From Sulfurimonas sp. HSL3-1 (lineage in GTDB: Bacteria > Campylobacterota > Campylobacteria > Campylobacterales > Sulfurimonadaceae), in NCBI RefSeq assembly GCF_039645995.1, contig NZ_CP147920.1:1550001-1614000 (forward strand): a stretch of 64,000 nt of DNA, given 5' to 3'. Position 1 is the stretch's first letter; each line of letters begins with the position of its first letter. Below, one piece after another: positions 9,406-19,396 of the stretch. The notes beneath the pieces are model-generated. The model saw only the letters and a program-made list of their open reading frames with translations, did not search any database and was not told where the DNA came from. Position numbers and translations under genes: made by a program.

Positions 9406-9846
9406 ATGAAGATCGCTGTCCCGTTCAATCAACAGCTTGAGCTCTATCGCGATAACCCTTCGACCGCCCCGAAATTCGGTATTTATGAAATCGTTATGGA
9501 AAAGAGCCGGGTCGGTATCTCACTGCTGAGCGTCGAGATGAACCCGTGGTGCAAAACGGCGTGCGGCCTTTTTGACACCTCTTCGACCACGTGCACCTGC
9601 GATGAAGAGCGTCAAAAAGACATCCGCCATATCACCGAACACTATGCCCTGCTTGAAGTGCTCGCCGGCTGCAGCTACCTGCTGGCCGACCGTTTCTGCG
9701 ACAACACCAAACGGGCATTGACCAACGGCGGCATCCACCTGTTCAAATTCCCCTCCGTCATCCGTACGACGGAGAACGCCATCAAAAATTTCATCATAGG
9801 AGCTTCGCTTGCAAATACAGTTGAACACGTCTACTATGCGTCTTGA
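9406..9846 (+). CDS. NifX/NifB C-terminal-domain family protein
   Basis: A 146-residue single-domain protein of the dinitrogenase cofactor-binding superfamily (NifX, NafY, NifB C-terminus). It begins MKIAVPFNQQLELYRDNPST and keeps the FGIYEI strand, where family members have the FG..K.F.iYev pattern. It has several cysteines (WCKTACGLFD, TCTCDEE, GCSYLLADRFC), more than typical NifX. A role in carrying FeMo-co precursors is likely from the family; the cysteines might bind a cluster. AAAGGA precedes the ATG. It is the first gene of an operon divergent from nifB and overlaps the next gene. Confidence 0.8.
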   Translation: MKIAVPFNQQLELYRDNPSTAPKFGIYEIVMEKSRVGISLLSVEMNPWCKTACGLFDTSSTTCTCDEERQKDIRHITEHYALLEVLAGCSYLLADRFCDNTKRALTNGGIHLFKFPSVIRTTENAIKNFIIGASLANTVEHVYYAS

Positions 9847-10318
9847 AGAGCAGCCGCTTGACATCGGGTACGCTTCCGAAAAGGTCATGCTCAAAGCCCC
9901 GGACGGTACGTCACAGAGCGTCGGGGGACAGGACGGCAAGACCCATCTGATCGTAACGGTCCCTTTTATAGATGACAACTGCATCGCCGAACTGCAAGCC
10001 ATCGGCAAGGCCCTTCCGAAAGCCGACGACGTCACCGCGTCGCTGATCGTCGCCGCGACCTCCCACGAGGACCCTAAGGTCGAAGGCTTCCGCTTCCTGC
10101 TTGACAGCGACGAAGAGTTCGCCGACTGGTACGGTGTCCGCCTCAGCGGTGAGCCCCTCGACGGGGAGCTGACCAAGGCCCTGTTCATCATCTCCAAGGA
10201 TGGTGCACTCTACTATGATGAATTTGCCAAGAACCTGCATGATCCGTTCAACGCCGAAACGGCCGTACGGAAAGTCTATGCTGCGCAGGAATGCTATACC
10301 GGAAAAGGATGCCACTAA
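9809..10318 (+). CDS. Thiol-peroxidase-like (thioredoxin-fold) protein
   Basis: The start is a TTG with AGGAG six bases upstream, inside the 3' end of the NifX-like gene; an ATG at 9836 has no ribosome binding site. The 169-residue protein follows the Tpx layout: a TVPFIDDNC segment where Tpx has VPSLDTPVC, and a C-terminal ALFIISKDGALYYDEF strand pair. One cysteine (near residue 52) sits close to the peroxidatic position, but the expected resolving Cys of Tpx is absent; a second pair is at the extreme C-terminus (ECYTGKGC). It may protect oxygen-sensitive nitrogenase parts, or be a non-catalytic relative. Confidence 0.7.
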   Translation: MQIQLNTSTMRLEEQPLDIGYASEKVMLKAPDGTSQSVGGQDGKTHLIVTVPFIDDNCIAELQAIGKALPKADDVTASLIVAATSHEDPKVEGFRFLLDSDEEFADWYGVRLSGEPLDGELTKALFIISKDGALYYDEFAKNLHDPFNAETAVRKVYAAQECYTGKGCH

Positions 10319-11184
10319 TGAGCGAAACAATGACAACAACAGAGACCAAAGACTACAGTGAACTGATCGAAACGATCAAGAAAGAGATCCGCAACCAGAC
10401 GACCGTCCCCTATTTCGGGCTGGGAATCTTCAAAGGCATCACGACCAAAGAGGGTGAACAGATGCCCTTTGACTCGGATTCTATGATCCTGATGATGAAC
10501 AACGGCCGTGCCATGAGCCCGCGTCTGATGTTCGAATACTCCCGCGCCGCCATGCACCTGGAACAGCGCCGGGGCGTCGACTACATCCAGCAGATGACCA
10601 ACTGGATCTATACCAAGGAGTTTGAACCGACGCCGCTGCACAAGGCGATCCTCAACATGTCTCCGCGCTTCATCATCGACACCAACCGCGATGCCAAGCT
10701 GCAGGAGATGCTCGCCTTCGAACCGCACACGCTCATTATCGGGAAGTCCCGTATCCTTGACAACGACTACCGCTACGAGATCTACGAGTGGGATGTCGAG
10801 AACAAGAAGTACTTCCAGGTAGACGAAGAGGCCCTCGACGACGCCCAGAAGATTATCTTCAAGCCAATGGGAGCACCGCTGCCGGAGCCGAGCTTTGTCA
10901 TCTCCGACGCCGACTACGTCGACTGGCTCACCGAGGCGATGGGCGGTTTTGCCGTGCCGTCCGTGCTCAAAACCTACCGCAAGACGAAAAAGTACCTCTT
11001 TATGGGTACCTATTTCGACCGCGACACCGACCGCATGGTCGCCAACGAACTGACACACGATCTCGAGGGCGGTTACTTCATTAGTGACCAGGAGCTCGGA
11101 AAGAAAGAGAAAAAGTTTGTTGAAAAACACAACCTCGAACTGATCGAGATGTCTCTCGAAGCCTTTACCGAGGCCTTTATCTAA
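10318..11184 (+). CDS. SIR2-like domain protein in the nif cluster
   Basis: The 288-residue protein has the layout of bacterial SIR2-like domains: TVPYFGLGIFKG replaces the usual PFxGAGxS nucleotide-binding loop, then SRAAMHLEQRRG, the EPTPLHKAIL helix, RFIIDTNRDAKLQEML in place of the TTNYDxLLE motif, and LFMGTYFDRDTDRMV in place of LGxSxRDxxxR. Several of these are altered (GLG for GAG, DTNRD for TTNYD), so NAD hydrolysis may be lost or changed. Its ATG overlaps the stop of the Tpx-like gene (TAATG). SIR2-like domains are often defence NADases; this context suggests a nitrogenase-related role instead. Function unknown. Confidence 0.7.
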   Translation: MSETMTTTETKDYSELIETIKKEIRNQTTVPYFGLGIFKGITTKEGEQMPFDSDSMILMMNNGRAMSPRLMFEYSRAAMHLEQRRGVDYIQQMTNWIYTKEFEPTPLHKAILNMSPRFIIDTNRDAKLQEMLAFEPHTLIIGKSRILDNDYRYEIYEWDVENKKYFQVDEEALDDAQKIIFKPMGAPLPEPSFVISDADYVDWLTEAMGGFAVPSVLKTYRKTKKYLFMGTYFDRDTDRMVANELTHDLEGGYFISDQELGKKEKKFVEKHNLELIEMSLEAFTEAFI

Positions 11185-11196
11185 ACAATATACACC

Positions 11197-11212
11197 TGCC
11201 CCATGCGGGGCA
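11197..11212 (+). other. Hairpin between the SIR2-like gene and clpP
   Basis: TGCCCC-ATGC-GGGGCA, a perfect 6-bp stem 13 bp after the stop codon. No T tract follows, so transcription may continue into clpP. Confidence 0.5.
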
Positions 11213-11277
11213 AACGATACTCAATCTCGAGCGATCGCTTAGCGGGATGACGCGGCGAAGCCACACAAAGGAAACTT

Positions 11278-11874
11278 ATGCCATACATACCAACCGTAAA
11301 AGACAGAACCCCCCGGGGCGAACGCTATTTTGACCTTTTTTCCAAACTGATGGGCGACCGTGTCATCATGATCACCGAACCGATTGACGACCACATGATG
11401 GGGATTATCGTCTCCCAGCTGCTTTATCTTGAAGCCGAAGATTCCGAAGAGCCGATCCACATGTATATCAGTTCTCCGGGCGGTTCGGTCATGGCGGGCC
11501 TCGCCATCCTTGACACCATGCAACTGATCAGCGCGCCGGTCTACACTTACGGTCTGGGCATGGTCGCATCGATGGCTGCCGTTCTCTTTACCTGCGGCGA
11601 ACCGGGGCACCGCTACGTGCTCCCCAACGCTGAAGTGATGATCCACCAGCCCCTGGGCGGTGCGCAGGGCCAGGCCAGCGATATCGAGATCCAGGCCAAC
11701 CACATTATCAGCCTCAAAAAACGGCTCTACAAGATCCTCGCCGAAGCGACCGGCGCGACAGTCAAAACCATTGAGAAAGCCAGCGATCGGGACAACTACT
11801 TCATTGCTGAAGATGCTATCAAATTCGGTCTGGCGGACCAGATCCTCAATGCTATTACGAAAAAGGAAGTCTGA
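11278..11874 (+). CDS. clpP: ATP-dependent Clp protease proteolytic subunit ClpP
   Basis: The 198-residue serine protease has the catalytic triad Ser98 (GMVASMAAVLF), His123 (MIHQPLGG) and Asp172 (SDRDNYF). The sequence around the serine deviates from the usual GQAASM. It is followed at once by clpX (TGATG overlap), and both sit downstream of the nifB-divergent operon. In Azotobacter vinelandii a nif-linked ClpX2 controls levels of NifB and NifEN (established knowledge), so this pair could be a nif-dedicated Clp protease. The general housekeeping ClpP could also be this one; the window cannot show whether a second copy exists. AAAGGAAAC precedes the ATG. Confidence 0.93.
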   Translation: MPYIPTVKDRTPRGERYFDLFSKLMGDRVIMITEPIDDHMMGIIVSQLLYLEAEDSEEPIHMYISSPGGSVMAGLAILDTMQLISAPVYTYGLGMVASMAAVLFTCGEPGHRYVLPNAEVMIHQPLGGAQGQASDIEIQANHIISLKKRLYKILAEATGATVKTIEKASDRDNYFIAEDAIKFGLADQILNAITKKEV

Positions 11875-13100
11875 TGAGTACCAAAGAAGAAAAAACATGT
11901 TCGTTCTGCGGGCGTAAGCAGAGCGAAGTGAAAAAAATGTTCTCTTCTGAGAACACCAATATCTGTAACGAGTGTGTCACGACCTGTTCGAACATCCTGC
12001 AAAAGGAAGTCCGCTACGAACAGCAGGAAAAACTGCACCAGGAGCTGCCGAAGCCCGCGAAAATCGTCGAGTTCCTCGACAAGTACATTATCGGTCAGGA
12101 GGACGCGAAAAAAGTCCTCGCCGTCGCACTGTACAACCACTACAAGCGGATCGAAAACCCTATCTACAATAATGTCGAACTGGAAAAATCGAACATCATG
12201 CTGCTTGGACCGACGGGAAGTGGTAAGACGCTGCTCGCCAAGTCCCTTGCCAAGATCATGAACGTCCCCTTCGCCGTCGCCGATGCCACGGCCCTGACCG
12301 AAGCAGGCTACGTCGGCGAAGACGTCGAGAGCATCCTCTCACGCCTCCTTGCCGCGGCCAACTACGACATCGAAGCCGCCCAGCGCGGGATTATCTACAT
12401 CGACGAGATCGACAAGATCGCCCGTAAAAGCGAAAGCGCCACAATGGGCCGCGACGTCTCCGGCGAGGGTGTCCAGCAGGGTCTGCTCAAGATCCTGGAG
12501 GGCAGCGAAGTCTACGTCCCGGTCAAAGGGAGCCGTAAAAACTCCACAACGGAGACCGTCCTCTTCGACACGACGCACGTCCTCTTCGTCTGCGGGGGCG
12601 CCTTCGTCGGCCTCGTGCCGGATAAGCATACGAAGCGCACCAATAAAGTCGGCTTCGCGAAGGTTCAGAAGAGCGAGATGGCTGCCGACTTCAAAGTCGA
12701 CCAGCGCGCGCTGGTCCACTACGGTATCATCCCCGAGTTCATCGGGCGTATCCCGGTCATCGCGCAGCTGCGCGAACTGACCAAGGATCAGATGGTCCAG
12801 ATTCTCCAGGAACCGGACAACGCCCTGATCAAACAGTTCCAGGCGCTCTTCGAGATGGACGGTATCACCCTCGAGTTCGAAGAGAAGGCCCTCGAAGCGA
12901 TCGCCCAGCAGGCGATCGACAAGGGTGTCGGCGCCCGCGGTCTTCGCGGGATCATCGAAGAGGCGATGCTGCCACTGCAGTACAGCTGCCCCTCAAGAGA
13001 GAACCTCGAGAGTGTCACGATCACCGAGGCGGTCGTCGCCGACCCGACAACCGAACCGATCTATACCTTCAAAAAAGAGGACGAGAGCGCCGAGGCGTAA
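11874..13100 (+). CDS. clpX: ATP-dependent protease ATP-binding subunit ClpX
   Basis: AAA+ unfoldase of ClpXP, 408 residues. The N-terminal C4 zinc finger uses Cys9, Cys12, Cys31 and Cys34. The Walker A motif GPTGSGKT is at residues 112-119 and Walker B (YIDEIDKI) near residue 174. The pore loop (GYVGEDVE) and the sensor-2 [11 protein letters not shown] region are present, so it should be active. It overlaps clpP by one base and is the last gene of the operon. A short stem-loop follows at 13112-13134. See clpP for the nif link. Confidence 0.95.
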   Translation: MSTKEEKTCSFCGRKQSEVKKMFSSENTNICNECVTTCSNILQKEVRYEQQEKLHQELPKPAKIVEFLDKYIIGQEDAKKVLAVALYNHYKRIENPIYNNVELEKSNIMLLGPTGSGKTLLAKSLAKIMNVPFAVADATALTEAGYVGEDVESILSRLLAAANYDIEAAQRGIIYIDEIDKIARKSESATMGRDVSGEGVQQGLLKILEGSEVYVPVKGSRKNSTTETVLFDTTHVLFVCGGAFVGLVPDKHTKRTNKVGFAKVQKSEMAADFKVDQRALVHYGIIPEFIGRIPVIAQLRELTKDQMVQILQEPDNALIKQFQALFEMDGITLEFEEKALEAIAQQAIDKGVGARGLRGIIEEAMLPLQYSCPSRENLESVTITEAVVADPTTEPIYTFKKEDESAEA

Positions 13101-13111
13101 TCCCTCTCTTC

Positions 13112-13134
13112 GCTCCCTATACCTTCAAGGGAGC
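13112..13134 (+). terminator. Possible terminator after clpX
   Basis: GCTCCCT and AGGGAGC form a perfect 7-bp stem around a nine-base loop, 12 bp after the clpX stop codon. There is no T run, so it is a weak candidate. Confidence 0.4.
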
Positions 13135-13266
13135 ACACCCTCCAATCCCGGATTTCCAGACACTCCTTTCTGATTATTCAACTCGCAACGAGCGTATTAT
13201 AGAGGAAAGTTTTGTATGCATCTCCGGCGGCTAAAACGGCAAACCCCTTCAACATGAGGAAGAAGC

Positions 13267-15315
13267 CTAAGCGGAGACGACCCGGTTGCGGCCGGAGCGC
13301 TTTGCGGCATACATGGCCGCATCAGCCGCTTCGAGCAGTTTGACCGGACTGCCGGTACTTTTCGAGAGGCTGGCGACACCGATACTCACTGTCAGAAAAA
13401 ACTCCCCTTCACCCCCCGTCATATAGGGCTCCCCTGCGATCTCGCCGCACAGACGCTGTGCCAGCTCCATCGCTTCATCATGTGAAGATTCGGGCAGAAT
13501 GATTACGAACTCTTCGCCGCCGTAACGGGCAGTCATGTCCGTTTTACGCATCGTTTTTTTCAAAATGTCCGCCACCTTTCGCAGCGCCATATCCCCGATC
13601 TGATGACCGTAGGTATCGTTGATCTTCTTGAAATGGTCGATATCGAGCATAAAGAGCGACAGCGGGTGGTTGTAGCGTTCCGCCCTGCCGACCTCGGCAC
13701 TCAGCTGTTTTTCCAGCACGTGGCGGTTGTACAGCCCGGTCAGGGCATCGTGCCGCGCCGAATACTCCAGCGCCCGTTCCATCCGCCGGTATTCGGTAAC
13801 GTCACGGACGATCCCAAGCACCCGCTCCTCCTCACCGATCATGATGGGAGTGGCGGAGATCTCCGCCAAAAAGACAGTGCCGTCTTTGCGCCGCAGCTTT
13901 TTCTCCCGCCGGGACGGTTGGCGTGTCCTGATGATCCCCGGGAACATCTCCGGTTCCTGGCCGGGGGGCAGCAGGTCGAACACATGCATCCGGCTGAGTT
14001 CGCTCTTCGAGTAGCCGACGAGTTCCGTATAGGCGTTATTGACCATAATGAAATGCCCACTCCTGTCCACCAGACCGATCCCGTCCATGCTCTGTTCCAC
14101 GACCGCGCTCAACAGTGCCTCGCGGTCTTTCAGGGTCTGCTCATACTTTTTGCGGTCCGTAATGTCATAGATCGTCCCGATGGACCGGACCGGCGTACCC
14201 TTCGCATCATAAAAAGTCTCGCCGCTTTCGAGGACATATTTGACCCTGCCGTCGCGCAACAGCAGACGGTGTTCGATTCTGTAGGGCGTATGACGGCTGA
14301 CCGACTCCTGGTAGGTCCGGTCGACCAACGACCTGTCGTCGGGGTGTATAAAGTGTGCGAACAGCTCATAGGAGACGTCGTAATCGTCCCGATCGATTTC
14401 AAAAATCGGGTACACTTCATCCGACCAGGTTAGCGCGTTCGTTTCGAGGTTGAGTTCCCAGCTGCCGAAGTGCGCCAGGCTCTGCGCCTCCTGAAGTTTG
14501 CGCTGGGATGTTTCAAGGTTCTGCGTACGCTGCTCCACAAGGTACTCTAGTTTTTGCCGGTCAAGTTTATTGCGTTTGACGAGATAGCGGTAGATAAAAA
14601 GGTTGATAAAGATGTATCCGACAATGACCCCGAACATCACATATTCAAAAAAGGCGAGTTTGGCGTTCAGGGCATTGAAAATCCCCTCGATCCTGTCGTT
14701 GAGCAGGCTTAGAAAGTCGTCGATGGGATTCATAATCTTCTGCTTGGCCTCATAATAGGCCTTGGAATGCAACAACGCGATGGCCCTCTGCCGGTCGGGT
14801 TCCGCCCGGACCGTGTACATCCCCTCGGCATCCTTGAAACGCCCTTCCGCAGCGTTTATCGCCTCGATCTCCAGCTTGACAATCTCGTTTAAGTTGGCTT
14901 CCGCCATTGTCAGTTTTGCGGTTTCTTCCGGGGAAAAGGGGAGTTCCGCAATGATGGCATCCATGGATTTTTTCTCCCCCGGCGGATGCTTGCGTTCTCT
15001 GTCCTCTTTCGACAGGTCCCAATAGACCTTGGCATACCCTTTGGGTCTGGGCGCCATGCCGTTGCGGATATCCAGGGTCGTGTAGTAGCGATGTTTGAAT
15101 TCGGGGTCTTTCGTCACAACATAGGAGCGTGCGAAATGCGTGAGGTCGTCGGAGGTCTGCCGCAGTTCGTCGGCGGTGACCAACATCTGTTTGGCATCAA
15201 GAATCTCCTGTTCCATCCGCACGTGGAGTGTCCCGGCCTTATAAAAGATAGCCGTTACAATACCGATCATCATGATTTCACTTAAAATAATAAAAAGATT
15301 ATTTTTTGTTCCCAT
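13267..15315 (-). CDS. Membrane-bound PAS-PAS-GGDEF diguanylate cyclase
   Basis: Makes cyclic di-GMP. The 682-residue protein has a first membrane helix at about residues 6-26, a periplasmic sensor region to about 220, a second membrane helix (EYVMFGVIVGYIFINLFIY), two PAS domains (about 280-390 and 400-515) and a GGDEF domain. The active-site motif is GGEEF near residue 600, and an RKTD inhibitory I-site lies exactly five residues before it, so feedback inhibition is likely. The start ATG at 15315 has no clear ribosome binding site and lies only 10 bp from a TATAAT box. It sits between clpX and nifS, in the opposite orientation to both. Confidence 0.9.
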   Translation of the reverse strand: MGTKNNLFIILSEIMMIGIVTAIFYKAGTLHVRMEQEILDAKQMLVTADELRQTSDDLTHFARSYVVTKDPEFKHRYYTTLDIRNGMAPRPKGYAKVYWDLSKEDRERKHPPGEKKSMDAIIAELPFSPEETAKLTMAEANLNEIVKLEIEAINAAEGRFKDAEGMYTVRAEPDRQRAIALLHSKAYYEAKQKIMNPIDDFLSLLNDRIEGIFNALNAKLAFFEYVMFGVIVGYIFINLFIYRYLVKRNKLDRQKLEYLVEQRTQNLETSQRKLQEAQSLAHFGSWELNLETNALTWSDEVYPIFEIDRDDYDVSYELFAHFIHPDDRSLVDRTYQESVSRHTPYRIEHRLLLRDGRVKYVLESGETFYDAKGTPVRSIGTIYDITDRKKYEQTLKDREALLSAVVEQSMDGIGLVDRSGHFIMVNNAYTELVGYSKSELSRMHVFDLLPPGQEPEMFPGIIRTRQPSRREKKLRRKDGTVFLAEISATPIMIGEEERVLGIVRDVTEYRRMERALEYSARHDALTGLYNRHVLEKQLSAEVGRAERYNHPLSLFMLDIDHFKKINDTYGHQIGDMALRKVADILKKTMRKTDMTARYGGEEFVIILPESSHDEAMELAQRLCGEIAGEPYMTGGEGEFFLTVSIGVASLSKSTGSPVKLLEAADAAMYAAKRSGRNRVVSA

Positions 15316-15324
15316 AATATATCT

Positions 15325-15330
15325 ATTATA
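15325..15330 (-). promoter_or_regulatory. -10 box of the diguanylate cyclase gene
   Basis: TATAAT on the minus strand, nine bases before the ATG. The transcript would have almost no leader, or the true start is a downstream ATG. Confidence 0.5.
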
Positions 15331-15461
15331 GCAGAGTCGGGGGATGGGCCGCAATCAAGATGGCCTATCGACCCCTCGACACGAAAAAAATCCCCCTTTT
15401 TGCGTAGCGAACGCTTTTGCACCCTCTTCTCGAACGGATTTTGCATTCTACGGGGCATTAA

Positions 15462-16667
<1,206 letters not shown>

Positions 16668-16670
16668 GAA

Positions 16671-16874
16671 ATGCGTTACCTGATAAACGTTCGCGTCGAC
16701 GGGACGAAAAAGCGCACCTATCCCGTCGATGCGGCGGATGAGACACAGGCCAAAGAACGCCTGCTGCTTCGTCTTCCTCCGCACCAGCGCGAGACGCTTA
16801 TTGTCGACGAAATCAAGATCGACCCCGCATCACTGGTCAACGCCGATCCTTACGGGATCTTCGGCGAAGAGTGA
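16671..16874 (+). CDS. Unknown 67-residue protein after nifS
   Basis: I do not recognise it. It starts three bases after nifS stops and so is almost certainly co-translated. It begins MRYLINVRVDGTKKRTYPVD and ends NADPYGIFGEE; charged, no cysteine, no membrane segment. The first half looks like a small beta-sheet domain. A helper role for NifS is suggested only by position. Confidence 0.65.
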   Translation: MRYLINVRVDGTKKRTYPVDAADETQAKERLLLRLPPHQRETLIVDEIKIDPASLVNADPYGIFGEE

Positions 16875-17165
16875 TCAGTCGCGCTGCTGCATCGCCTTGC
16901 GCTGCGGCGTATAGGCCCACCACACTTTTGCCTCTCCCCCGTTCATAAAATCCGTAATCGACATAAATACATCCAGGACACAGGGATCCTGTTCCGAACC
17001 CGTCAGCTCGCAGAGTATGCCGTAGAGTTCAACCGGGTCCTGCCCGACAAGCTGTTCGGGACGGTTGATCCCGATCCGGCGAAGATCACCGGCCAGCGAA
17101 GGCCCGATGTTTGGCAGATCCGTCAACGTTCTCGTCGTTTCGCGCTTCACTTTATCCGGGTGCAT
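16875..17165 (-). CDS. Helix-hairpin-helix protein (Cdd1-like)
   Basis: About 96 residues from the ATG at 17165. The core TRTLTDLPNIGPSLAGDLRR followed by IGINRPEQLVGQDP is a helix-hairpin-helix of the 'pathogenicity locus' Cdd1 family, with a C-terminal Cys-rich LYGILCELTGSEQDPCVLD and WWAYTP. Members are small proteins of unclear function, possibly DNA- or protein-binding. The ribosome binding site (AAAGGGAA) is weak and slightly far; a longer frame to 17288 exists but has no family similarity upstream. It ends convergently against the small gene after nifS with no gap. Confidence 0.7.
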   Translation of the reverse strand: MHPDKVKRETTRTLTDLPNIGPSLAGDLRRIGINRPEQLVGQDPVELYGILCELTGSEQDPCVLDVFMSITDFMNGGEAKVWWAYTPQRKAMQQRD

Positions 17166-17480
17166 AGGCGTGTTCCCTTTCACTGGGGCTTGGGGAACGG
17201 GTAGAAAAGAAGGAGAGATACCGCAGGGTTTTCGCAGCTTACCCGCTCCCTTTGCAGTATAGATATTCACCAGCATAGCAATAAACATTTTAAGATGTGC
17301 TAAATTTAGTTTTTTTATATTTACATAAATTACTAAATTAGAAAGAAAATTTCAGTAATGAAAGGAATCCCAGAGTGATCCGAACATCAACGTCAACAGG
17401 AGAGAGATAATCTTAGCCGCAAAATCATAGAACACAACTTGCATCACGACGGCCATATCACAATATAAGGATGACTCCCT
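17166..17480. other. Intergenic region before the 187-residue unknown gene
   Basis: A 315-bp AT-rich stretch, very T/A-rich at 17290-17350, with the palindrome CTAAATTTAG near 17298. It should contain the promoters of the helix-hairpin-helix gene (leftward) and of the gene at 17481 (rightward, AATATAAGGATGA before its ATG). I see no gene or RNA in it. Confidence 0.5.
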
Positions 17481-18044
17481 ATGTCAACAGTACAGGACTT
17501 CATTTACGGGAACAACCTGCAGTGGCAGGCTTCTTTCAGCGAGAAAACGGACAAATACGATTACGGCTACCGCGGCAGCCTCGTCATTACGCCGGGCAAG
17601 GTACTCTCTGCCGACAAGCAGCTCCCGCCGAAAGCGACCGCAACACAGGTTATCCTCGTCAGCAACAGCGACAAAATCGACTTCATCGCCTGCGAACTGG
17701 AAACCTTCGATTTCTTCGAACCGTTTGTTGAACAGTACAAAGAGGTCCTTTCCACCGACGGTCTTTATATTCTCTTCGTCACCGACCTCGACGCCGACGG
17801 CAAGTTCGAGTACGAGGGCTTCACTTTTTACGCCTTCTCACTGGACGAAAGCTCCGTATGGAACGAACTGCTCGACCATGCAGATCTCTCCAAGGGCGAC
17901 CTGAAAAAACTCGGTGCCGGCGAAAAGATCGATACCGTCTATGACGAGATCAAGGTCACAACACTGCGCATCGCCGACAAGAGCTATGACGACGTCAAAG
18001 CGGCGAAAAGCGGCGAAGGTAGAGTCCTCTTCGGCGCGGTCTGA
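17481..18044 (+). CDS. Unknown 187-residue soluble protein
   Basis: I do not recognise it. It begins MSTVQDFIYGNNLQWQASFS and is rich in beta-strand-like segments and acidic residues, with no signal peptide, no membrane helix and one cysteine. Codon use is typical of the window and AAGGA lies before the ATG, so it is a real gene. It stands alone between convergent or divergent neighbours inside the nif island, between nifS and amtB-glnK. Function unknown. Confidence 0.75.
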   Translation: MSTVQDFIYGNNLQWQASFSEKTDKYDYGYRGSLVITPGKVLSADKQLPPKATATQVILVSNSDKIDFIACELETFDFFEPFVEQYKEVLSTDGLYILFVTDLDADGKFEYEGFTFYAFSLDESSVWNELLDHADLSKGDLKKLGAGEKIDTVYDEIKVTTLRIADKSYDDVKAAKSGEGRVLFGAV

Positions 18045-18097
18045 TCGCACCGCCCTCCGGGGCATCCCCTCTTCAACTTTTCCCTCTAGACCTTTTC

Positions 18098-18865
18098 CTA
18101 CCCGTCCCGGCTTAATACATAAGGATTGCGCTGTGCCGTCGGCATGATGAGCACATCCTGGATGTTGACGTGTGCCGGCGCCTGCAGCATGTAGAGGGCC
18201 AGATCGGCGATGTCGTCGGCATGCAGCGGTTCGTACCCTTCGTAGACGGCATCGGCCCTGCGCATGTCACCGCCGAAACGGGTCGCGGAGAAATTCGTCT
18301 CAACCGCCCCCGGTGCGATGTTGCCGACCCGCACGGCCGTTCCGTCTAGGTCGATGTTCATCGCCTCCGTCAACGCGTGCACGGCCGACTTGGTCGCACA
18401 GTAGACATTGCCGCCCGGGTAGGTCATCTTTCCGGCGATAGAGCCGATATTGAGGATATGCCCGCCATTGCGACGGCGCATCTGCGGGATGACGGCGCGG
18501 CTGACATAGAGCAGCCCCTTGACGTTCGCATCGATCATCTCCTCCCATTCGTCGGCATCCCCTTCATCCAGAGGTGAGAGCCCGAGCGCCAGACCGGCGT
18601 TGTTGATCAGGATATCGACGGCGCTCTCTTCCAGCAGGGCGCCCATGGCCGCCTCGACTGCATGCCGGTCGCGGACATCGAATGTCACGGTATCGATCGT
18701 GACGCCGTGCTCGGACAGTGCCGTTTTCAGCGCATCGAGCTTTTCCTGGCTGCGCCCGTGCAGCACCAGGTCCGCACCCGCCGCGGCCAAACGCCGAGCG
18801 CACGCCTCGCCTATGCCCGATGTTGCCCCGCTGACAAAGGCTCTTTTCCCTGTTAATGATTTCAC
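18098..18865 (-). CDS. Short-chain dehydrogenase/reductase (YdfG-like)
   Basis: The 255-residue Rossmann-fold oxidoreductase has the cofactor motif TGATSGIGEA at about residues 14-22, NNAG near residue 88, the catalytic Ser (GSIAGKMTYPG) and YCATK with the Tyr-Lys pair near residues 154-158. An Arg/His-rich LVLHGRSQEK after the second strand suggests NADP. It resembles 3-hydroxy acid dehydrogenases such as YdfG. It lies downstream of glnK in the same direction with a 125-bp gap, so it may be a separate unit. The substrate is unknown. Confidence 0.88.
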   Translation of the reverse strand: MKSLTGKRAFVSGATSGIGEACARRLAAAGADLVLHGRSQEKLDALKTALSEHGVTIDTVTFDVRDRHAVEAAMGALLEESAVDILINNAGLALGLSPLDEGDADEWEEMIDANVKGLLYVSRAVIPQMRRRNGGHILNIGSIAGKMTYPGGNVYCATKSAVHALTEAMNIDLDGTAVRVGNIAPGAVETNFSATRFGGDMRRADAVYEGYEPLHADDIADLALYMLQAPAHVNIQDVLIMPTAQRNPYVLSRDG

Positions 18866-18990
18866 GATTGACTCCCGGAATATGATGGGGACAATCTATC
18901 GGTTTTGAGGTGAAAAGGGGCTAAAAAAGGGGAGGTATGTCTAAAAGAGTGGAGAGGGAAAAAGGCGGGAGTTCCCCGCCGGTGAAAAGG

Positions 18991-19392
<402 letters not shown>

Positions 19393-19396
19393 TCAA

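Noticed and set aside
9180-9428. Short minus-strand frame in the nifB upstream region
   Set aside because: It runs across the divergent promoter region and into the NifX-like gene, with no ribosome binding site or family.
10318-11184. Defence-type SIR2 NADase as the main call
   Set aside because: Key NAD-binding residues are altered and there is no other defence gene nearby; the nif context argues for another role.
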